A stretch of 64,000 nt of DNA from Glandiceps talaboti (taxonomy: Eukaryota > Hemichordata > Enteropneusta > Spengelidae): contig NC_135568.1 of the NCBI RefSeq assembly GCF_964340395.1, positions 1,717,501 to 1,781,500 on the forward strand. The letters are read 5' to 3'. Positions 1-19,739 of this stretch are shown here, piece by piece. Made by a program: the position numbers and the translations under genes. Numbering within the stretch: the stretch's first letter is position 1; the number at the start of each line of letters is the position of its first letter. Under the pieces are notes generated by a model. That model saw only the letters and a list, made by a program, of their open reading frames with translations, did not search any database and had not been told where the DNA came from.

Positions 1-126
1 CAGTATTGCCGATTAACGTCTAAAGTTTGCTGTAAATTCATCCCATCGTTCAAGTTTATTTATATGACCGCCTTGATATCAAAGGTACACAAAATCCGTC
101 TGACTTTGAATGACTTTCCGTATATT

Positions 127-6893
<6,767 letters not shown>

Positions 6894-6963
6894 ATTGTTC
6901 TCCTAGTGACCGACGTAGTCGAATCCAAAATTCGTTCCAAGTTAAAGGTAGAAATACAATTAT

Positions 6964-9609
6964 CTGCAATGAAATAAACTGTAATGATTTTTGTTCTGAA
7001 ACAATGATATATATAACTTCATTCTTGATGACCTTTTGACAAATATTATGTACTAAGTATCATTTGACAACAGCTGGTTACCTCCTGGGTATATTACTGG
7101 TGTTTCCTTTGCTTTTAACGAGACGCCCTTTTTAGTGTTGACAAGCTAGGATAGACAAAAACTAAAACTATTACTGTGGTGTGTAGCAGGTCACATAAAT
7201 GGATGATTGCGGTGTTTTGGTGTTATTGTTACTCTTAATATGTTTGCCTCTATGACTAGCGCCATTGGTTTCTACAAGCTAAGACCTTGGTACACATGGT
7301 ATAATGCTATAATCGACCTATAATTAAGGATAGTATATCAAATTTGTTTGTGGCATCTCTTGTCGAAAGTGGTCTAGCCATGGTATAATGGCCAATAACT
7401 AACTCACCGTAGTAGATAGCCTGTCTAGCTCTCACGATGATTAGCAATTTCAATTTCAAAATTGTTTGGTTTCGGTTACCCGACCCTAAACTTTGTTTTT
7501 TTTTATTCGAGAAAAAAAATAATAAAATAGCGAAAATTGTGAAGTCTCGCCAGAAATAGTGGATGCGGACACTGACATCAACTTAAAATGACAATATAAA
7601 ACTGTTCTTCCAATCTGTAATGGCTGTACATCTGATAGGAAGATATAATCAACACAGAGACCATTTGGAAAATAATGGAAAACCTGAACTAGACACTCAC
7701 ACAAAAAAAGTAAAATAAAATAAAAAAATTACCTACCCCAGAACCACTCAAATTTTTTTAAGCCCCTCAGTATACAAAATGTAAGTATGAGCGGAGAAGA
7801 GTGTGTGCCAGGGCGAGAAATCCGAGCCACTTGTCTAATGCACCATTGATTTGTAATTTATGAAGGCCCATGAATCTTTGGTCGAAAATTAGCATATTAA
7901 TAATTCATTTTGTATGAAAAATTTTCCGAGAACAAAAATGTCATGCGGTCTTGATTTTTACATATTGTTACTGAGTCATACATGTGATTCTCAGCTGATC
8001 AGAAGGTCGAAATATTTTACTTTTATTGCATTTCTGAATGAGGTCACACTAGTACTGTCGGATGTCACCAAGTGTACAATATAATGGACCGGGGTGTTGT
8101 GAAGTCTCGCGAGACATGACGTGGCACTTCAAATCGAAAGAGCAATGTATGTACAACTTTCTCCATAAAGCTGTGAAAACCATAGATCCTATATAATATT
8201 CAAAGGTCCATGATAGTTAACTAAACATATTGTGGCACAATACATTTCATGCATTTTCTAAATAATGAAAGGAGAAACCAAAATTCAAATTTTCTTTATA
8301 TACATCACGGTCTTGCCTTTGAATTTTTTTAGTTTTCAAAAAATGAAAAGGGGCAATTATGGCGTATTACTTGTCTGTCAAGTAAACTGTATCATAGCTG
8401 CCTGTTTGTTACTTTCACTTCGATAATTCGACCATTTGGGTGCAGTCGATGTTGAATAATGGCAAATTCGTAGAATTAGGATCAAAGGTCATACTTCATG
8501 CATTCATACATAAATCATGTGTATTTTGTTGGTGTCGAACTATCGAACCTTGTCTAGTCAGCCATTCGTATCAACTTACTGAAATCAAATGTATAACTAA
8601 TATGGCACCGATTTAAATCTCCAATCAAATCTTTCAAATGATTTGGATGCACTTACGAACAGTATAGTCTATAGGGGTCTACGGGGGAAAAAGAAATACA
8701 CCCGACAAATTCATAGTAGAATAATCGAGCCATGTGTTCATCATAAACGTATATGTTGTTGTGTCAATTGTCGTCATGTTATTTTCCATATTCAAAATCG
8801 ATCAAAACACTCGTCCACATTATGTCTGTGTAATCGATCAATCTGTTCAAGATCATGTGAATTATAAAAAGGCGCACCTTTCCAAAATAAAAAAGAATCA
8901 GCGACTTTCTCGCATGGTAGGAACAGATAAAATTTACAACGTGTAAAAACCAAAAGGTTTTCTTCATAAAGTGCCGTTTAATCAAACTATGGAAGATAAA
9001 GTTAATAATGTTACCTAACTTGTTTTAGAAACTGCATCTCTGGTAATAAGTTAACTCATTTTCGGTTTCAGTGGTTCCACACATAAATGTATGTGTTTTG
9101 TTACTTCCGTGTCATAGTATACGTCATTGCACATACATACCTTTACGTTTTAGAAGACCAAATCCGAAAAGAAACGCCTTTGTTTTCGTATTTCACCAGA
9201 TTTCACCAGTTTGGTAATATAAATCAGTGAGACTGTGTATACATAGCGCCAATGGATTCGATAGCTATTCGATTCTTAGTAATACTGCAGTTGATGTGGA
9301 ATGTGTTGATGTATGTATACGTCACTGTTGCTACATCACGTGATACGAAGAGTTGCGCCAGCCATTGTTAACGTGCCAAGTTTTCGGGGTCAACATATAT
9401 GACTGTACAATAATATAAAGTAATAGATTTTCCAACAATATTCGTATTAAAAATCATATTCATTCAAATTTTGACTCCTTGGAAAGTGACGTCATGGGAA
9501 CATTACGTTTAGTAATAAGGCATTTACCCTGAAAATGGATTCAAATGGAAACTTATTTGTAGATTGATGCGAGTACATATGCCTTTGTCGGGCAAAAAAT
9601 GATGCACAA
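6964..9609. other. spacer upstream of the Roc-COR-TIR gene, no gene recognised
   Basis: Apart from the possible 5' UTR ending near 6963, no coding exon, RNA gene or conserved domain is visible here. Open frames are short and AT-rich with no family resemblance. A diffuse inverted structure at about 7449-7767 (GGTTTCGGTTACCCGACC against a GAACCACTC end) weakly resembles the GGCC-ended MITEs at 50026 and 56590. The Roc-COR-TIR promoter should lie in this stretch, but no TATA box or initiator stands out. Confidence 0.5.
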
Positions 9610-9868
9610 TGAATATTCATGACTCCTAAGTGCTTATTACCTTCAGTTAAATAGGTATGAATATTCATGACGCCTAAGTGCTTATTACCTTCAGTGAAAT
9701 TGGTATGAATATTCATGATTCCTCAGTGCTTATTACCTTCAGTTAAATAGGTATGAATATTCATGACGCCTAAGTGCTTATTACCTTCAGATAAATAGGT
9801 ATGAATATTCATGATTCCTCAGTGCTTATTACCTTCAGATAAATATGCATGAATAGTCATGACTCCGA
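9610..9868. repeat. 48-bp minisatellite, about 5.3 copies
   Basis: Five full copies and a partial one of a 48-bp unit. Each unit begins with the 12-bp palindrome ATGAATATTCAT and continues with a part containing GTGCTTATTACCTTCAG. Copies differ at a few positions, and alternating units share the same variants (CCTAAG against CCTCAG), suggesting duplication in pairs. No gene overlaps it. Confidence 0.92.
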
Positions 9869-11670
9869 GAAAATTATTGATGTGAAATCATGAAATGACT
9901 CGCAAGAACTTAAACTTTATTAAACTGCCTGTATTTCCTGGAATGGCATTCCCCTTTAAAACTGATGTTAATGAAGCACACATGACAAAAGTTTAGTAGT
10001 AGAAATGGTATTCACCATGACTTTTAATTCAGAATTGAATTGCTGCAAAGTTTTCTTTACATAACCCTCTTGATGTTCACACACTTCCTTATCTTCTACT
10101 ATACACTGCTTCTCATGGACGTTGAATGGAATTTGTCACAAACCTATCATGAATTATCAGTTTCAACAAGTTTTGATGCAAAAACGATTTTTTTTCAAGG
10201 ATGTTTCAGGATTTCATTAAAGTCACATGTTCAAGGAGTGTGGGCCTATCAATCATAGACTACAATGAGAATGACAAGATCACATCTCATTTTTCAAAAT
10301 TTACCACACTGAGCTCTTAGTAGATATATGCATATACAATAAACAGTAAAGTGTTTCTGGCCAAGACATTTTCGCTCAGGCTTTGCTGAGCTGCCTCAGT
10401 TCAAATGAAACTGCTTAGTGTATATATTATAATCTATTGGTCAACCTAGAACTTTGCACCAAGACTAGGTGCTGATGGCAAATGATGTAGATTTACCACT
10501 AGCCTAGGATCACATTCATGTCAAGCAGTTTAGCTGTTTCCCTGTAGTGCATGGACACTCACGCTACAACATGAAAGAACTTGCAAGGTAAAGATCTAAT
10601 ATGTACCTCACATACATTGCATTCCAATATCTTGTACCAAGAAAAACTTCACTGTATTGCTAGTGTTTTACTTTAGTTTTGCTGTTAGTTTCTCGGTTGA
10701 TACACATTTTAATATGTAGTTATTTCAACATGTTAGACAAGCATTTATAATGAAGTGTTATGTTAAAGGGTTATATAGAGAAAATAGGTTTGTTATTGTA
10801 TTATTAACTTGTATGATGGCCTAATGAAAGATGCAGACACCAAGATTTGCATATATCAGAAGAAAAAGTATGGATGGGTAGAGTTTGACATTATGGGGAC
10901 AAGGCAATTTTAACAGTGCTTAAATGAAGGCAGTTTGGCAGTCAGGAATTGTGACAATTATAAATTATAAAATGTAGGTTCCAGTTTTCAAATATTCTTA
11001 TACTTTTGTTTTTAATTTTCAAAGATGTGGTGATACATTAAAACCCTCTCTAAAGCCTGATACACTATATATAAGATGTAATTACATAGAGTTCAACAGA
11101 AACCAAGCCAGTAAAGGGTAAACTAAAATATAATTATAAGAAATGAAATGGAAAGCTGCCAGAGGAGGAATTTATTTTGATTAAGTAAAAATAAGGTAGA
11201 GCAAGAACATAGTTGCACTGTTTTGTGTTGATTTGTTCCAAACAAAAGTAAAAAGACATAGCAATTTAATAATTCAATCAATTTGGGGTATGTCAATCAG
11301 CTGAACAATAATTTAGGGCGGTAAGAATCTTTATTCCAATATTCAAATAATTCAGTGTTTCTTCTTTATTAGGTTCTGCATTATCTTATCTAACAATGAC
11401 AATATTTGTTCTCCTTATAGTAAGTTACACATCACATTAACATTGGATATGGTAGTTGTCCAACACACTGGCGTTTTGATGTGATATACAATTGTACAGC
11501 ATACCAAACATACTGTATTCTCTTGTGGAAATAAAAATACCAACTTATAAATGTACATTCTAATAGCACAGTATGTTAAGTTTTGTAATGGCTGTATATT
11601 GTGAAAACAACACATGCCCTTAGAGAAAGAATTGTAAGACTAAAGAGTTTTTGGAGTCAGTGTCGTTTCA
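9869..11670. other. spacer and 3' side of the GRASP gene
   Basis: No coding exon or recognisable mobile element is seen between the 48-bp repeat and the GRASP stop codon. The part next to 11671 should contain the GRASP 3' UTR. AATAAA signals on the minus strand lie near 11370-11365 and 11334-11329, about 300-340 nt past the stop, and are candidate polyadenylation signals. Confidence 0.5.
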
Positions 11671-14600
11671 TCATGACGACGCTTCCTGTTCAACTTCTTG
11701 TTGTTGGGGAGGAGGTGGTGCGACGTCAGATGCCTGCATTGCTGGTGTGCTGATGGGAAAAGAAGGAAGGGGTGCTGGTCCTGGGATGGTTGATGGTGCA
11801 GACACTATTCCTACAGGTGCCGGAAGTGGGACACTGGGTGGTGGTATGGTGAAATTGGCTGGGAGTGTTGGGGGTGGAACTGACATAGATGTTGGGAGAG
11901 AAACAGGCGGATGTGTATACAATGGTGCTGTTCCTGAAAGATTTAGTAATGACTCTGGTGGAGGCATGGATACATTTAAATTTGGCAGCCCTGGTATGTT
12001 TGGTAAACTCACCGGCACTGAAATGAGAAAGAAGATGAAAAGTATTAATACCATTTAAAAGCCAACTTGTATGAGTGCACCTTTAATGACCGAAACATGG
12101 AGGATTTCTACTCTGACTGCACTGTTTACATGTATGTCTCATTGATGCTGAGGTGTGCACATCCACAAGTGTCATTATTTATTTTCATATTCTAAGCTTG
12201 AGCAGGTATAACTATATATTTCCCAATATTTCGTTTTTTTCTCAGCTCACAAATATTTGTGACTCGATCATTTAATCTCTAAAAGTCTAACAATGTCATG
12301 TATTTTCCTGACATTAAATACGGAAAGCATTGGAAAATACGAATTATCGTTTTACTACTGCCATAGGTGATGGAACCAAGAGGATATTGAAGGAAAGGAA
12401 ATCAAACAACAGTTTAGGGATAAAAGTAAAATCATTTAACATGAGATTTTCCTATAAATTATTTCAGTGCAATGACTAACGACAACTATTGCAATATATC
12501 ATACTCGCCAAGTATTCATTTCCTACTCAATTCTATTTTTTGTTACATTTTTGAAATTTCATGTTAAAACGAGTAATCTTCACTGGACAAAAAATGTCAA
12601 ATCAATACTTTTATTGTTGGCATATGTTTACATAAATTCCTCTGCAATTATTAAAATGGAAACCTTTTGAATTTGACAAAGTAAGTTATTTCATTTAGGA
12701 AATATTTAGAATACAAACTGTTTTTTTACAATTTTTTTTACAATTTTTAATCTTTTATAGTAGTTATTAGGCAATCAGTAGGCAAGATACAACCAAGTTT
12801 CACAGGTTTCTCGCATATGTTCCTCATCAAAATACCGATAAATTCAGAAGTACACACATATCCTTCTCATTATATTAGGGTTAAATTATATAAATTATAG
12901 TTTTATTCTTTTGACAATATATAGTACATGTGTGCCTCCAGTCTTTGATAATAGATTTATAATAATATTCATGAATAATCAAAATGCATATTTGGAAATT
13001 AAATATGTGTCGAGACATGTTACATGTTTGTTTTGTGGAATATTATAAAACAAACAGAATAGTCACAATAAATTACCTGCATACATGAAATTACTTGCAT
13101 TAGTTGGGGACAAAGTGTTAAAGTTGATTTGACATTCCATTAGAAATGACATTTCATTTGATTTGGACATCAGTCCTTACCTACTAAAAATCCTGCTAAT
13201 TTCATTTTTTTCATACTGGAATGTCTCAAATGAAATGAGGCATTGATTTTTTGGTAAAATTTAAACCATCCAGTCAGATAGGAGAAAATTAGAAGGTGGG
13301 TGTGGTTATTGGTTGTTTGTTTGTTAGTATTGACACATGTTTCTCTGTTGAAAGGAAATTATCAATTAAGCCTGGGTCCATGTGCTGATACAATTTTTTT
13401 TTATTTATGGTGTTTCCTCAAGTATTTTATCAGGATGACCACACAAGATGATATGACAAGATATGGAAATTTGTGTTATTTTACTTCCTTTCCTCACTGT
13501 TACCTGGTTCCTGATCCTTACCAAAACACTACCCTGTTTTTTCTCATTAATGAAAACCAGAGCATTTACAACGATATGCAAAATGATCAAAAATGTTGAT
13601 GAACTTGGCAGATCAAATTGATTTAAAAAGGTTATAAAGTACAAGCAGTTCAAAGGATGATTGTTGACAGATTGAATACTCAATGCTAAAAACTTTGAAC
13701 TTTGAACTTTATAACCTACATAAATCAATATGTAAAGTTTTGCCTTATGAAGGCCCTGGATATCCTACCAGTCTATTTTCCTCAAGGGAGAGAGTAGGGG
13801 GTGTTTAACCCACACTCACCAGGTGGAGTCATCTGCATTGGTGCCATATTAGGAAGCATTGGTGTCCCGCCAGTAGTGACTGGCAAGGTTCCACCAACAC
13901 CAGCCTGGGTAGCTGTTGGTATTACTGGTATGGTAGGTGTACCACCAGCAGTCAGAGGACTAGTTACTCCAACGCCAGGAGGTAGACTCCCTGATGTTGT
14001 TGTGCCTAAAGCTAACGCTGACATTCCGGCATCTATTCCTGCTGTTGACGTGTGCTGTGGTGAACCTGACAATGAAACCTGTAAACATACATGAACAAAA
14101 CAAGATATTAACACATGGAAATATTGTTTGCATAAAATCACACTAATACACAAATACATTGAAATATCAAATCCCCCTTTTGAAATTTGTCACCATTTTC
14201 ACTGATGATATACTAGTATCTTCTGCAATATTATCTCTGAAAATATGTGGCATGTGGCACTAAATTATTTGGTGAACAGTAATCATCATCAGTTTGTCCT
14301 GAGAAAGGCAAGAGTCACGTTACCGAAACGTAGATATGAACACTTGCTTGTGTATCAAAGAGCATTACAGTATTACTAAATTATTTGGTTTATGAAGTGT
14401 CATCAATGTTAAAAATATTTAATGATATAATGAAATAATCATACAAGCCTATAAGAACCTGGGTAACTAAGACTAGAATGTGTGTGGTAACAAAAACAAT
14501 ATTGATATTTTTATTAACAGAATGAGCCTACTTGTCCCATGATGCACTATTCAAAATGGTGGCTTTGCAAAGCGTGATTTTGACCTACCTCTGAGAAGCC

Positions 14601-17600
14601 ATCAGGTGGCGGGGATGATGACATTGGAAGAGGCTGAACTGGTGGACCAGGTGTTCCTTGGACTTGTGTGCCATCATTTTCAAATTGCTTTGTTGGAATT
14701 CTATGCAAATATCCATATCCAATACCACAGCCAAGACTAGAGAGAGAGATTACAAGGGAAATATATTATTGATGAAGGTAAGCCATCTATTTAATCTTCA
14801 TGGCTCAACAGAGAGATACCACTAATGTGAGGACATAGTATTGAATTATGGGCCTTTAGATGAATTTGTTAAGTAAATAGGGATCGGCCCTACCATAGTA
14901 TGATGACCAAAAAACTGAAAACCAGCGCTTGAAAGTATTAAATGCACCGACTTTGGTAATGACGTAAGATTGCACAACTGATTCCAATAAATTGACTCTG
15001 GTAAAATAGCCAAAGTTTCAAATATTCACAGATAATCTTCATCAAGGTACGGTCTAAAAATGAGTGAAGTTAGCCGACCGGATCATAAAAGTCTTTACTT
15101 TAAAGAGGCAAGTTATACATGATGCTATTGAGAAGTTTAAATGGTTGACTGGTAGAGTTATTCAATGGACATACCTAAAACAAAGAACACTACCCATGTC
15201 TCATGTCAATAACCTTCATCCCATAGCCTCTGAACTGCTCTGTTAGGCCAGTTTGTAAAATGTACATGCAAGTCCTTACCTTCCGTCACCTCCCCAGTTT
15301 GAATTAGGAGTAAGAGAGACTTCTCTAACACCGTCAGTTTCTATATTGTAGACATATAACTTTAGTGGTCTACCTTCATGGGATTCTATCAGAGAAAACA
15401 GATCTTCAGACTGCAAAGGAAAAACGTCTATATCAGTTTGTGTTTAGGTTGACTAGAACCATGTTTTTCGTAATGGTCAAGTTGGTAAAATCTACCTAGG
15501 TTCTCCAGTCATTATAGTAACCAGGGTTCTCCACTCTTTGCCTAGACAACAACAGTAGTTATATACCTGTTGACTTGGGTTGATAATGGAATTGGAGTGT
15601 GTTAAATGACATTTGTAGATGATGCAATAGAATGGGTACGGTTTATCTAATTAAGATAATTTTTGCTTACCTCGTGTAGAACAGAGTCAGCACCAATGAT
15701 ATAATCAGAATTAGATCTAAGGCCTGCATAATCAGCTGGTGAATTAGGTTGAACATCCTGTAATGATTACAATAAGTCAAGTTTTGAATAAGACAATTAA
15801 TCCTTCTCAGAAGAAAATTAGTTTTAATCTGGCGTGATAATTTGAAGCATTCAAGTCATTATATATCACTGAAGACTCAAATCATATGGTGATCAATCTT
15901 TTACCTTCACTGCCATAATTCTTTGGCACCAACTTCCCACCACTGTCAATTCTGCTACCAGTATTGAGACTTTCAAGTGAAGATTTAAGACATACCCTTC
16001 CAAGGCAGCTTATTTATGACGGTATTCATATAGTAAACCACCAGTGAGCATCCTTTGATGGCTACTAGGCACTACATAAATCTTTCTATCATATCATGTC
16101 CGTAGAATATCTTCTTGTTTGACAATAATGATACAAACATACATGTAAATGTTTGTATCATCGCTGTACAACACCGTGTGGGTTGACACAAACTTACTAA
16201 AACTACTACATATACATGCACTTACCATAACATGCCATACATTTTCATTTGCACCTTCAAATGAACAGAATCTGATGCTGACACCTAAAAGACCTTGTCC
16301 TCCCCATGAATTGGTAGGTGTTAACACAACTTCCCTGGTGCTGAGAGACTTACTGCTGTAAACCATCATCCTAACTGGTTTCTCTATGTTAGACTTTAAG
16401 ATTTCTTTAAGTGTGTCATTATCTTTATCCTGTAAGGTAACACAACCAATTAATCATTACATCAAATACAATCTATTCAGCAAATGTTACTCAATGAATC
16501 AAATGTTAGTCAATGAATCAAAATGTTAGTCAATGAATCAAAATGTTAGTCAATGAATCAAAATGTTAGTCAATGAATCACGTTATGCAATGAATCAAAT
16601 GGTATGGAATGAATCAATTGTTACTGAAAGAATCATGTTACTCAGCGAGTCACACATTACACAATGAATCAATTGTTACACAAAGAATCATGTTACTCAA
16701 TGAATTATTACATAAACCAATGGGTCAAACTGCAGCAAATGTTATATGCACTCTGGCAAGGTTTTGTGTAAAATACTATGAAACACCACGAGGTGAAAGT
16801 GCAATTTTGGCATAACTGGGGTATTTGCAGATGTAGTGCTTAGATCATTCTCTGTAGTCATACCTTCATGAGATTCTCAAACCTTAGCTACAGCACTGTT
16901 GTGATTCCAGAAGAAATTTTCTGATGATGTACATAGAAACCATAATACAATGTTTTGTAAGTTATAGCCTGAAATTCAGTTGCGATACAAGATCCATATT
17001 GCATAGAAATGCAATGAGATCACACAAAACAAACACATCCACTTACCAGTCTTTGGTTGCCAATAGCAACAATAAAATCAAAGAATGCTTCTAACCCAGC
17101 CTTGTGCCCCGGGGAATTTTCTTGTACCTATGAAGAAAAAATAAGACACATCCTCATCACTTGAAGTTACAATAATTACTCAAGTTGGCCATGAAAAGTT
17201 GAATACTGGTGTGTGTTTTTCTGTCATAACATACACTCCCTGACTTTGTTTGACTTTGATAATAAAATGTCATTTTCTCCTTTTACATAGCACTCCATAT
17301 CAGGTTTCATAACAAAACAATCGTTGAATTATGTTCATGAGTTTTTTGGAAATTCACACTTGATGCATCGTTGCAAACCACAGCCTGTTTTCCGGCAATG
17401 TTCTTAATGAGCCTCCCACATTTATTTCGAAATGTAGTGGTAGAAACAATAACTCTGGTTTGCGAGAATGACTTGATGGGACCCAAAACACACTATTATT
17501 GTGCATGTGCACTACAATGCCAGCAGATATGCTTAAAATTGAATTTAATGAATACTTCATGACTGTGATATCACATTAGAATAATATTTATTACATAATT

Positions 17601-19616
17601 TCAATAAATAACATATCACTATATATTCTTTATGTAAATAGACCAAACAACATAGTCAGAATATCTCCAGTCTGGTAATTTCTCAAGGCATTATAGAAAT
17701 AAGTCTAAAATGGTATAAACCATATTTGTATTGTGAAACATAGTAGTATTCTATAAGTCTATTAGTACCATATGGTATGGATATGCCTGATTATATGACA
17801 CGTATGGCTGATTGAATATCAAGAAAACATTGACTGTTGCATTGAAAACCAATGTTTGTATAAACAAAAGTTTAGTCAGTTGTCTGAAGAACAGTACCTG
17901 AAGTAACCCACCACATGTATGTCACTGTTCAAATGTGTTTATGATGTTACATTTCATCTATGTCCCCTCTCATTCAGTTATAATATTATCAAACCTAACA
18001 AGAACTAAACTGAAAGGCTATAATAGCAAATGTTAATTTATAAGGTCAACACCCACCCACACCCCAACTAACAATTTAGCAATAGCATTTTGTAGGCTAT
18101 TATCTTTCAATATTAAATATTAGCCTGTGAGATTCTTTTACTAAGTTTTAGTTGCAACATCATTTTAAAATTATTTCTGATCTCTATATTTTTTTGATGA
18201 TTGTCCTGTGCATTGGGAAAGACAGAACTCATGCCAAGAACTTTCTTTAGTTTTTACTTTGTATTTTTTAAAGATATTAACAGCTAAGATCATTAGATGA
18301 GGTAATGTACCATACACTACCCCAAATTTGGTCTTCCCCTATCTCGTAGAAGTGTGGGGACCTCGCATGGAAATGTACTTTTTATCATTTGGACCTACAA
18401 CAAAATAAGCTGCCTTGTTAGACATTGCTCCTCTAGTCATGGTGTATATAGTCGGTCCCCTTACATACAAACTATAGCTTCTATGAATGACATTCATGGA
18501 ATAAAAGCAATGTTTAAAGTGGATACTCATACTGAGGACTTCAGGAGTGTTTGATCTAGTCTAGTTATTGTGGTTCAAGTGACTATGTACAAAAATGTAC
18601 CTTATGAACAGGCTAGGTGTCAGTCACACAGTAATAAGTCAGTTCAGTGTGTTGATCCAGCTGTTGTCGGTCGGCCATGATGGAAGTCCAAATAAAAATT
18701 AAAACTTCATATTTATTACTGAATCTGAAGTGCAATTTTATCTAAACTTCCAGAGCTGACAGCAGACAACTGCTGAATCAACACACTGAACTAAACTGTG
18801 GAAGTACATAGTGACTGACACCTACATGTAGCTTGTATGCAGATCAAGTTGGGACACAATTCAGACTTTCTCCTCTTCCTTCCAAGGTGTAAGGTTAAGT
18901 AAGAGGAGAAAGTCACAATCGATGCCAACATACCCGTCTGAAAGTAGGACTAATTGATAGCACACATGTAATGGAGCTAAGAGCTGTAATACACCAAACG
19001 TTCCATTCTATGATTCATTCACCCTAAGGCCTTACACACCTCAAACCAGTACATACATGTACACCATGCAATGGATGTTTGGGTGACGAAATTATGAAAT
19101 GTTTACATGCAACTTGCCTTGACAAGTTCGTTCATTATATGCCCTACTTAAATAACACAAACAATGTCAACTTAATACAAACACCGTGATTTCTTTGTTA
19201 TCGACCAAAAGTACATATTTGTCCAATGTCCACGTAACAAATCGAAGTCCGCTCAAACTGCCCAAGCAACATCCATTACAGCATTAGATGATTCTAACGA
19301 CTAACGTTGCCATGCATTTCGTTGGACAGATCATGTCATTGTGCATATTTGGTATTTAGTATTTGTACACAAATATAAGACTTATCCCTGCTAAAAAAAA
19401 TCAACATTACTTTAAATGGGTTAATACTATGGGTTTGCAAGGTTTTATTTGCCGTATCCACATGCTCAAAATGAAACGTGTGCACGGATTTCGAAATGAA
19501 CACACATTCGACCGACAGTCACATTTGTGGCAAAATAATTTGCCATTACCTACCCTTAAGACGTGATAGCCCTCGCTACCACCCCCTGGCACCTCCGTGC
19601 TTGCAGAACCACCCAT
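11671..19616 (-). CDS. GORASP2: Golgi reassembly-stacking protein (GRASP55/65 orthologue)
   Basis: Eight exons: 19616-19554, 17127-17047, 16429-16226, 15757-15671, 15410-15280, 14736-14589, 14078-13820 and 12017-11671. They total 1,320 nt (439 residues plus stop) with all phases consistent. GRASP proteins tether Golgi cisternae by PDZ-mediated self-association and help unconventional secretion. The start MGGSAS has Gly2 for myristoylation. PDZ1 and PDZ2 fill residues 1 to about 205, with signatures [82 protein letters not shown]. The Pro/Gly/Ser-rich tail (about 206-439) is the less conserved regulatory region. Human GRASP55 is 452 residues, so this copy is about full length. Invertebrates usually have one GRASP gene; the tail resembles GRASP55 more than GRASP65. 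No defect is seen. Confidence 0.96.
16484..16706. repeat. 19-20-bp tandem repeat in a GRASP intron
   Basis: About eleven units of the type ATGTTAGTCAATGAATCAAA, near-perfect at the left and worn at the right. The array lies between GRASP exons 2 and 3, just beyond the exon 3 acceptor. No coding meaning. Confidence 0.9.
17361..17477. mobile_element. short dispersed inverted-ended element, copy 1
   Basis: This roughly 115-bp block shares an arm (TTTCGAAATGTAGTGGTAGA, then AACTCTGGTTTGCGAGAA) with 25790-25905 in opposite orientation. The ends carry TGGTTTGC-type inverted repeats. It is probably a non-autonomous DNA transposon. It lies in GRASP intron 1. Confidence 0.6.
18577..18835. mobile_element. 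foldback or MITE element in GRASP intron 1
   Basis: The left arm contains GGTGTCAGTCAC and CAGTTCAGTGTGTTGAT; the right arm contains ATCAACACACTGAACT and GTGACTGACACC. These are reverse complements with some divergence, giving arms of about 70 bp around a 70-80-bp centre. No transposase frame is present. Confidence 0.65.
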
Positions 19617-19705
19617 GGTTCTGCTCCTCCAGTGAGTAATTAAAAGTTTCTCTGTGGATACACACCAATCACGAGAATGTGTCTGGCCGACCAGCTGCTA
19701 GACTC

Positions 19706-19718
19706 AAAGATGGCGTCC
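19706..19718 (+). promoter_or_regulatory. YY1-like site upstream of the GRASP start codon
   Basis: AAAGATGGCGTCC lies about 90 bp upstream of the GRASP ATG and matches the AAGATGGCG core of YY1 sites, which are common near starts of housekeeping genes. It could equally mark the 5' UTR. It is a motif match only. Confidence 0.4.
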
Positions 19719-19739
19719 TACAAACATACGTGGCATGCG

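Noticed and set aside
11651-12058. Plus-strand Gly-rich frame of 135 residues
   Set aside because: It is the antisense of the Pro/Ser-rich GRASP tail exon.
14282-14345. GAAACGT motif after CTGAGAAAGGC, like the ends of some Penelope or LINE copies
   Set aside because: Too short and without any coding neighbour; a similar GCGAAACGTT piece near 48060 is equally isolated. Not enough to call an element.
18335-18480. Possible MITE with GGGGACC ends
   Set aside because: The inverted match is only about 7-8 bp, and no target duplication or second copy was seen.
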